From an uncultured Bacteroidales bacterium (GTDB taxonomy: Bacteria > Bacteroidota > Bacteroidia > Bacteroidales > UBA932), in the NCBI GenBank assembly GCA_946415795.1, contig CAMKTW010000033.1, forward strand, positions 1 to 10,597: a DNA stretch of 10,597 bases, written 5' to 3'. Numbering within the stretch: the first letter of the stretch is position 1; each line of letters starts with the position of its first letter. A program made the translations under genes and the position numbers. Below the pieces are notes generated by a model. That model searched no databases. It was not told the DNA's origin and saw only the letters and a program-made list of their open reading frames with translations. Shown piece after piece: positions 5,577 to 10,597 of this stretch.

Positions 5577-7367
5577 TTAAAAAGAATCAAGGATCGATTG
5601 CGCCTTCTGCACGAGAGGTTCCACGTTGCCCCCCCAGAGGCGGTCGTGAGTAAACTGAGAAATCGCCTCTTCCAGCTTTTGCAGCTTCCCGGGTTGCTTT
5701 GCATACTCTTCGCGCAATATCAATACTTTTTCAAAGTCCTGGATACCTTCTACGAAGCGCTCCCAGCGTACCGAAGACCAGCCTTGAGGATAAATCATAA
5801 AGTTGTCGCCGGAACTCAGGTTGTACCAGCGGGTGTCCACCATAGGCTCGGCATTCCAGCTGTTGTAGGCCCAGCGCAGCATACCGTCGTAATTGTTGCA
5901 GAGAGCGTACCAGCCAAGGGACGCACTCTCTGCCAAAGGGGAAAAGGTGAAGGTATTGGGATGGCCCTCGCCGCAGCAGATATAGAAGGTGGTGAACTTA
6001 CCCTCGCCGCGCCGCCTGTCGCTTATCGCAGGGCCGTCGGTATCCTTGAGATAGGTACCGTCACCAAATAGATCCAGACTGTAGTCTTCCAGATCGCCCT
6101 CTATCTCGGGATGATAGTTGCCCGCAAGTGCAAACTTGTATTCGGGGTCAGCCTCCCGCGCTATGGCGATAACTGTCTGCATCACAGCAAGGTCACGCTC
6201 ATCAACCGCCAGGCGGGTCTTGTCGAACCAGCCCTTGGCGCGCAGATGACCGGCAAAATCTTTGAGCAGGGGAATCCATATTGCGCGATATACATCATCG
6301 CCATATTCAAACGGGATGGTCTGATGAGAGTCGGTGGCACGGTCATAATATCTGAAGCGCATACGCCAGGGGGCGATGGTAAAGCAGTCTATCTGCTCGC
6401 TTATACCGCAGCTGGCCATAAACTCCACCCAGCGGTCGAAGATGTCGTAATTATACTCCATCGTTCCGTCTATGTTTCTGGAAGCTTGTACCATAGCTTC
6501 AAACAGGTCGAGTGTCTGGTCACCCCAGCAATCCCACATCAGAGTGGCGGTGACAACCTTTCCGCCGGCCTGCGCCATCTTGGTCATCATCGGCCGCATC
6601 AGCTCCAGATGTTCTTCGCTCCAGGGACGCACGCCAAAGTAGCGGGCCACAGCGAATGGATTCTGCCAGAGGTCCAGATGGAAGCGCCACAGTGAGGGTT
6701 TGGGCAGGACGCGGTCGCGGACCTCAACCGTATATTTGAGTTCCAAGGGTTTGTCTGCGAGCTCATTGCACAAGAACTTGACGGTACCATAGTACTTGCC
6801 GGGGCGGGCATCCTGAGGCACCTGGATGGTGAACCAGGCGGGACGGACGGTCCGTGCCTCTATCTGCTGCATCTTGCCACCGATGATTGCATCGGGCACA
6901 AGCACAGAATCGCGTTTGGAAAAATCGTCTTTGCCGCCCATAGCCTCGGAGAAATAGCCTTTGTCGCCGCCGTCGCCCAGACAGTCACCCTTGACATAAC
7001 GCTCAAAGCCAAATTGTATGTTGCCGGCGCTGATGGTGTTCTTGCCCGACTTCAGATCAGACACATATATCCTGGCATCGTGAATCTCCGAAGAGGTGAA
7101 GACAACAGCCTGAAAGCTGACTCTCTCGCCGCGCCAGGCCACCTCGCGGGGGACACGGTTCTTGTTCAACTCAGGCACCCTGTACTTGTCGTAACGTACA
7201 TCAAGGCTGCCCCAGCCAAAGTTTGTTCCCGACACCTTTGCCCAGGCCGGATCGGGAGTAAACGGGAAATCTGCCTCAGGCAACTGCTCAACCGGAGTGA
7301 AATGCTGGGCTAATGCCCCTGCAAAAGCAATGCACAGAAGTGCCGCGCACACAAAAAACTTCTTCAT
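5577..7367 (-). CDS. Secreted GH123-like glycoside hydrolase (DUF4091 domain)
   Basis: This 596-residue exported protein resembles glycoside hydrolase family 123, whose characterised members are beta-N-acetylgalactosaminidases acting on glycosphingolipid-type glycans. A type I signal peptide is clear at residues 1-20 (MKKFF, hydrophobic core, ALA before Gln21), with no lipobox cysteine at the end. An N-terminal beta-rich region (about 40-220) is followed by a barrel-type catalytic region beginning at LWRFHLDLWQNPF (226-238). The Asp-Glu pair at 389-390 (LAVDERD) fits the adjacent Asp/Glu used by GH123 in substrate-assisted catalysis. The C-terminal WAYNSWNAEP and RWERFVEGIQDFE blocks are typical of DUF4091 proteins. 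The true sugar specificity is inferred only. It is the first gene of the three-gene - strand operon. The upstream gap (7368-7419) holds TATATTAG at 7395-7402 on the - strand, one base off the -7 consensus, but no clear -33 box. Confidence 0.85.
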   Translation of the reverse strand: MKKFFVCAALLCIAFAGALAQHFTPVEQLPEADFPFTPDPAWAKVSGTNFGWGSLDVRYDKYRVPELNKNRVPREVAWRGERVSFQAVVFTSSEIHDARIYVSDLKSGKNTISAGNIQFGFERYVKGDCLGDGGDKGYFSEAMGGKDDFSKRDSVLVPDAIIGGKMQQIEARTVRPAWFTIQVPQDARPGKYYGTVKFLCNELADKPLELKYTVEVRDRVLPKPSLWRFHLDLWQNPFAVARYFGVRPWSEEHLELMRPMMTKMAQAGGKVVTATLMWDCWGDQTLDLFEAMVQASRNIDGTMEYNYDIFDRWVEFMASCGISEQIDCFTIAPWRMRFRYYDRATDSHQTIPFEYGDDVYRAIWIPLLKDFAGHLRAKGWFDKTRLAVDERDLAVMQTVIAIAREADPEYKFALAGNYHPEIEGDLEDYSLDLFGDGTYLKDTDGPAISDRRRGEGKFTTFYICCGEGHPNTFTFSPLAESASLGWYALCNNYDGMLRWAYNSWNAEPMVDTRWYNLSSGDNFMIYPQGWSSVRWERFVEGIQDFEKVLILREEYAKQPGKLQKLEEAISQFTHDRLWGGNVEPLVQKAQSILDSF

Positions 7368-7419
7368 ATATCAGCTGATAACGTTTTAACTCTGCTAATA
7401 TACAAATAATCCGGAATAG

Positions 7420-7449
7420 AAAAAAAGCTCCGGACGTTGTGCCCGGAGC
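7420..7449 (-). terminator. Intrinsic terminator of clpB
   Basis: On the - strand, five bases past the clpB stop, GCTCCGG (7449-7443) pairs with CCGGAGC (7433-7427) around a 9-base loop, followed at once by seven T residues (7426-7420). This is a textbook rho-independent terminator. It separates clpB from the glycosidase operon transcribed in the same direction. Confidence 0.92.
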
Positions 7450-7454
7450 AAATA

Positions 7455-9563
7455 CTATTTCAATGTGATTATTCCATCTTCCATATCTGCCGTTATGGGA
7501 TGTTCTTTGGTGAGCCTGCCCTCCAGCAGCTGCTTTGCCAGCTCGTCTATTAGATCCCGCTGCAGAACCCTCTTGATTGGTCTTGCACCATATACGGGGT
7601 TGTAGCCCTTGTCGGAGAGGTATTCCACAAAGCCGTCAGTAAACTTCAGCTCGATATCCATAGCGGCCAGCTTGCCCTGCAGGTCAGCCATCTGTATCCT
7701 TAGGATCTCCCGCACATCGTCACGGGTGAGGGGGTGGAACATAATAATCTCGTCGATACGGTTCAGGAATTCCGGGCGGACGCTGTGCTTGAGCAGTTCC
7801 ATAACCTTGTCACGGCAGCTGTCAAAGTCAATACCCTGGGCGATGCTGTCCTGAATAACGTCGCTGCCCACGTTGGAGGTCATTATCAGGATGGTGTTCT
7901 TGAAATCGACGGTGCGCCCCTTGTTGTCGGTAAGACGGCCGTCGTCAAGCACCTGCAGCAGCACGTTGAACACGTCGGGATGGGCCTTCTCTATCTCGTC
8001 CAGAAGTACCACTGAGTAGGGTTTGCGGCGCACCGCCTCGGTGAGCTGACCGCCCTCTTCATAACCGACGTATCCCGGAGGCGCACCCACCAGACGCGAC
8101 ACGGTGTGGCGCTCCTGGTACTCGCTCATATCGATACGGGTCATCATATTTTCATCGTCAAACAGGTACTCCGCAAGCGCCTTTGCCAGTTCGGTCTTGC
8201 CGACGCCGGTGGTGCCCAGGAACATAAAGGAGCCGATGGGCCGCTTCTCGTTCTGCAGGCCGGCACGGCTGCGGCGCACTGCGTTGGCCACAGCGCTGAT
8301 GGCCTCATCCTGCCCCACTACCCTCTTGTGCAACTCCTCTTCTATGTGAAGAAGCTTCTCCTTCTCGCTCTGAAGCATCTTGCTCACGGGGATTCCGGTC
8401 CAGCGGGCAACGACCTCGGCGATGTCGTCTTCGCTCACCGCCTCGTTCATAATGGGGTTCTGCCAGGACTCCTTCTCTTTGGTAAGGCGATCTATATCAC
8501 TTTGAACCTGCTGCATGCGGCCGTAGCGTATCTCCGCAACGCGTCCGTAGTCACCGCTGCGTTCCGCGGTCTCCGCTTCGTGGCGCAGGTTCTCAAGCTC
8601 CTGCCGCTTGTTGCTCAGGTCGCTCAGGACATCTTTCTCGCTGTTCCATTTGGTCATCAGGCGCTCCTGTTCTTCGCGGGTCTGCCTGAGTTCAGACTCG
8701 ATCTTGTCGAGTTTCGCACCTTCGCCCTCGCGTTTGATTGCAGCCTTCTCTATCTCCAGCTGTTTGATACGGTGGTTCAGGTCGTCGATGGGCTCCGGTA
8801 CAGAGTTCATCTCCAGGCGGAGCTTGCTGGCCGCCTCGTCCACCAGGTCAATCGCCTTGTCGGGCAGGAAACGGTTGGTGATATAGCGGTGGGACAGTTG
8901 TACGGCCGCGATAATCGCGTCATCTTCTATACGCACTTTATGGTGGTTTTCGTATTTCTCCTTGAGGCCACGCAGAATCGAGATGGATTCAGCCGGAGAG
9001 GGTTCGTCAATCATAACCATCTGGAAACGGCGCTCCAGCGCCTTGTCGGTCTCGAAATACTTCTGGTACTCATCCAAGGTGGTGGAGCCGATGGCCCTCA
9101 GCTCGCCCCGGGCAAGCGCCGGCTTCAGGATGTTTGCGGCATCCATCGCACCGGAAGTACGTCCGGCGCCGACCAGTGTGTGGATTTCATCTATGAAGAG
9201 GATTATCTCGCCGTTGCTCTCGCACACGGTTTTGACCACCCCTTTGAGCCGCTCCTCAAACTCGCCCTGGTATTTTGCACCTGCAATCAGCGCACCCATA
9301 TCCAGCGAGTAGATGGTCTTTGTCTTAAGGTTCTCAGGCACATCGCCGTTTATGATACGCTGCGCGATGCCCTCGCTGATAGCGGTCTTGCCCACACCGG
9401 GCTCGCCCACCAGAATCGGGTTGTTCTTGGTCCTGCGGCTGAGGATCTGAAGCACCCTGCGGATCTCGTCGTCACGGCCGATCACAGGATCCAATTTTGA
9501 CGCACGCGCCCTCTCATTGAGGTTCACGGCGTATTTTTCCAGTTCTTGAATATTCTGATTCAT
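7455..9563 (-). CDS. clpB: ClpB-type AAA+ disaggregase lacking the N-terminal domain
   Basis: ClpB is a hexameric ATP-driven chaperone that, with DnaK, threads proteins out of aggregates in the cytoplasm. The two ATPase modules are complete. D1 has Walker A GEPGVGKT 53-60, pore-loop Tyr98 in GAKYQGEFEERL, Walker B ILFIDE 121-126 and arginine fingers Arg178/179. The coiled-coil M domain spans about 255-385, including the YGRM and ARWTGIPVS landmarks. D2 has Walker A GTTGVGKT 450-457, pore loop GYVGYEEGG 497-505, Walker B VVLLDE 518-523 and sensor-2 GARP 659-662. The M domain rules out ClpA/ClpC, and no ClpP-binding loop is evident. At 702 residues it lacks the roughly 150-residue Clp_N double repeat of full-length ClpB (about 860) and starts in the linker before D1. 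A strong ribosome binding site supports this start. An in-frame stop at 9651-9653 leaves no room for an N domain. Confidence 0.95.
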   Translation of the reverse strand: MNQNIQELEKYAVNLNERARASKLDPVIGRDDEIRRVLQILSRRTKNNPILVGEPGVGKTAISEGIAQRIINGDVPENLKTKTIYSLDMGALIAGAKYQGEFEERLKGVVKTVCESNGEIILFIDEIHTLVGAGRTSGAMDAANILKPALARGELRAIGSTTLDEYQKYFETDKALERRFQMVMIDEPSPAESISILRGLKEKYENHHKVRIEDDAIIAAVQLSHRYITNRFLPDKAIDLVDEAASKLRLEMNSVPEPIDDLNHRIKQLEIEKAAIKREGEGAKLDKIESELRQTREEQERLMTKWNSEKDVLSDLSNKRQELENLRHEAETAERSGDYGRVAEIRYGRMQQVQSDIDRLTKEKESWQNPIMNEAVSEDDIAEVVARWTGIPVSKMLQSEKEKLLHIEEELHKRVVGQDEAISAVANAVRRSRAGLQNEKRPIGSFMFLGTTGVGKTELAKALAEYLFDDENMMTRIDMSEYQERHTVSRLVGAPPGYVGYEEGGQLTEAVRRKPYSVVLLDEIEKAHPDVFNVLLQVLDDGRLTDNKGRTVDFKNTILIMTSNVGSDVIQDSIAQGIDFDSCRDKVMELLKHSVRPEFLNRIDEIIMFHPLTRDDVREILRIQMADLQGKLAAMDIELKFTDGFVEYLSDKGYNPVYGARPIKRVLQRDLIDELAKQLLEGRLTKEHPITADMEDGIITLK

Positions 9564-9570
9564 TATTTTT

Positions 9571-9578
9571 TCTCCTTT
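9571..9578 (-). promoter_or_regulatory. Strong Shine-Dalgarno of clpB
   Basis: On the - strand AAAGGAGA ends 7 bases before the ATG at 9563. It is the only strong Shine-Dalgarno noticed in the window, where other genes show none. It fixes the start of the short ClpB form as a genuine start and not an internal methionine. Confidence 0.8.
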
Positions 9579-9591
9579 GCCTGCATAATAA

Positions 9592-9625
9592 TCAACATAT
9601 TTGCCATCCGCACTTTTCTGCCAAA
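9592..9625 (-). promoter_or_regulatory. Possible clpB promoter
   Basis: On the - strand, TTTG (9625-9622) is followed 22 bases later by TATGTTGA (9599-9592), a six-of-eight fit to the general pattern of the Bacteroidota -33/-7 promoter when the two free bases are counted. It lies just upstream of the clpB ribosome binding site. No CIRCE heat-shock operator is visible between clpB and the divergent gene. Confidence 0.35.
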
Positions 9626-9654
9626 TTGTCAGAAGATGATTAGTGAAAGATTAT

Positions 9655-9662
9655 TATATTTG
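9655..9662 (+). promoter_or_regulatory. -7 promoter box of the endonuclease gene
   Basis: TATATTTG is a perfect match to the Bacteroidota -7 consensus TAnnTTTG, 21 bases before the ATG at 9684. This gives a short leader. No good TTTG -33 element is seen at the usual distance; the nearest is TTGT at 9626-9629, about 25 bases upstream. The divergent clpB promoter lies in the same 120-base gap. Confidence 0.55.
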
Positions 9663-9683
9663 CGATAGAATAAAACATAAATT

Positions 9684-10448
9684 ATGAAGCGCTTTTTAAA
9701 GTATTTTGCAGTAGCGTTACTGCTGATGCTCACCTCCTGCGGCATCTTCAGCAGAACTTCTAAAGCCACTTACCGCAAACTGATCCCCTCCGAGATCCGC
9801 GGAGTGAAAGAGCAGATCATAGAGAGGAAAGGCTATATCCTGTCATATAATTGCGACACCCGACTGCCCAACTGGGTATTCTGGCATCTGACCCAGGAGA
9901 GGGCCAACGGCGACGCCGTCCGCCCCGGCAATGCCTACCACGAAGACAGCAAGGTCCCCAAGCCCCGCGCCACGAATGCCGACTACCGCCGCAGCGGCTA
10001 TACCCGGGGTCATATGTGCCCTGCGGGCGACAACAAATGGAACCGCACCGCGATGTACGATACGTTTACATATTCTAACATCTGTCCCCAGACGGAGCGC
10101 TGCAATTCCGGGGTTTGGAACAGTATCGAGATGATGTGCCGCGAGTGGGCCAGGGAATATGACGACATCTATATCGTAAGCGGCCCCATATTAGGCAAGA
10201 ATCACGAGACCATCGGCTCCAACGATGTTGCGGTTCCGGACGCTTTCTTCAAGGTTGTGGTCTGTATGAACGGCACCAGGCGCGGAATCGGCTTCATCTG
10301 CGACAACAGCGAGCGCAAGCAGACAATGAAGCAGTGCGTTGTCACAATAGAGGAGGTCGAGCGCGCCACAGGCATAGACTTTTTCCCCAATCTCTCCTCG
10401 CGGGACCGCCGCATCATAGAAGAACACGCAAACCTGAAAGACTGGTAA
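9684..10448 (+). CDS. DNA/RNA non-specific endonuclease, lipoprotein (NucA/Serratia nuclease family)
   Basis: This 254-residue protein belongs to the beta-beta-alpha-metal non-specific endonucleases, which cut DNA and RNA using one Mg-bound water and a histidine base. The N-terminus is a lipoprotein signal: basic MKRFLKY, a hydrophobic core and lipobox LTSC with Cys19 as the lipid site, so the enzyme should be membrane-anchored outside the cytoplasm. The catalytic block is YTRGHMCPAGDNKWN starting at 106, with His110 as general base; the family's DRGH reads TRGH here (Thr107 for Asp). SNICPQ at 131-136 and the following CNSGVWNSIE supply the metal-binding Asn (probably Asn141) and Glu149. Its length is normal for the family. 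A likely role is degrading external nucleic acid for nutrients or defending against it; neither can be chosen from context. The start follows a clear -7 box, and the next gene begins 12 bases after its stop. Confidence 0.92.
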   Translation: MKRFLKYFAVALLLMLTSCGIFSRTSKATYRKLIPSEIRGVKEQIIERKGYILSYNCDTRLPNWVFWHLTQERANGDAVRPGNAYHEDSKVPKPRATNADYRRSGYTRGHMCPAGDNKWNRTAMYDTFTYSNICPQTERCNSGVWNSIEMMCREWAREYDDIYIVSGPILGKNHETIGSNDVAVPDAFFKVVVCMNGTRRGIGFICDNSERKQTMKQCVVTIEEVERATGIDFFPNLSSRDRRIIEEHANLKDW

Positions 10449-10460
10449 ACAAGCGAAGCG

Positions 10461-10597
10461 ATGAAAAAGCTCATCATAATACTGGCTCTGGCTATGTCGG
10501 CCGCAACCCTCACGGGGCAGAACACCTCTTTTGTAACCAAGCACGGCCGTATGGACCGCAGCAAGCTCAATGTCGGAGCCTACATCCTGCAGGGCAA
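10461..10597 (+). CDS. Exported protein, N-terminal fragment (cut by window end)
   Basis: An open frame starts with ATG at 10461 and runs off the window after 45 complete codons. It begins MKKLIIILALAMSAATLTGQ, a clear type I signal peptide with probable cleavage around residue 19-20 and no lipobox. The mature part begins NTSFVTKHGRMDRSKLNVGAYILQG. The 'VTKHGRM' segment is faintly like the start of some secreted Bacteroidota glycoside hydrolases, but too little is visible to name a family. It lies 12 bases after the endonuclease stop in the same direction, so the two probably share a transcript. The frame and signal peptide are convincing; the function is unknown. Confidence 0.75.
   Translation, partial: MKKLIIILALAMSAATLTGQNTSFVTKHGRMDRSKLNVGAYILQG

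Noticed and set aside
8106..9500. 464-codon open frame on the + strand opposite clpB
   Set aside because: It is the antisense shadow of the strongly conserved clpB reading frame. It has no start signal and no protein-like domain.
9564..9683. A hidden upstream exon or split N domain of ClpB
   Set aside because: Only 29 codons are open upstream before an in-frame stop at 9651-9653, and their translation does not resemble the Clp_N repeat.

Overview
This window looks like a chromosomal piece of a fairly GC-rich Bacteroidota (Bacteroidales) genome, probably gut-associated. The evidence is the TAnnTTTG-type promoter boxes, the mostly Shine-Dalgarno-free starts, a GH123/DUF4091 glycosidase, an HQN-type lysophospholipid acyltransferase and Bacteroidota-like ClpB and GdhA sequences. 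Family calls come from reading the translations; no database was searched.

Layout. (1) Positions 1-1933, + strand: the 3' part of a class C beta-lactamase-like serine hydrolase, then 12 bases later a Gfo/Idh/MocA oxidoreductase whose C-terminal tail seems displaced into another frame. (2) Positions 1934-2820: an 887-base gap between convergent genes with no credible protein gene. It holds hairpins, a 23-bp inverted repeat and, next to the acyltransferase stop, a CRISPR-like unit: one full repeat, one 30-nt spacer and one 20-nt half repeat on the - strand. The full repeat resembles the long type II-C repeats of Bacteroides and carries an internal promoter-like box. No cas gene is present. (3) Positions 7367-2821, - strand: a tight three-gene run of secreted GH123-like glycosidase, NADP-type glutamate dehydrogenase and PlsC-type acyltransferase, with gaps of 11 and 3 bases. 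(4) Positions 9563-7455, - strand: a ClpB disaggregase that lacks the whole N-terminal domain but has its own strong ribosome binding site, ending in a clear intrinsic terminator. (5) Positions 9684-10597, + strand: a lipoprotein DNA/RNA non-specific endonuclease and the start of another exported protein, divergent from clpB.

How the genes may work together: the glycosidase could release N-acetylhexosamine and glutamate dehydrogenase could assimilate ammonium, which would make the three-gene run a sugar/nitrogen scavenging operon; this is inference. ClpB is separated from that run by its terminator. The nuclease lipoprotein and the following exported protein probably form a separate envelope-associated operon.

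The items most worth a second look are the solitary CRISPR-like unit, the structured non-coding gap beside it and the N-domain-less ClpB.
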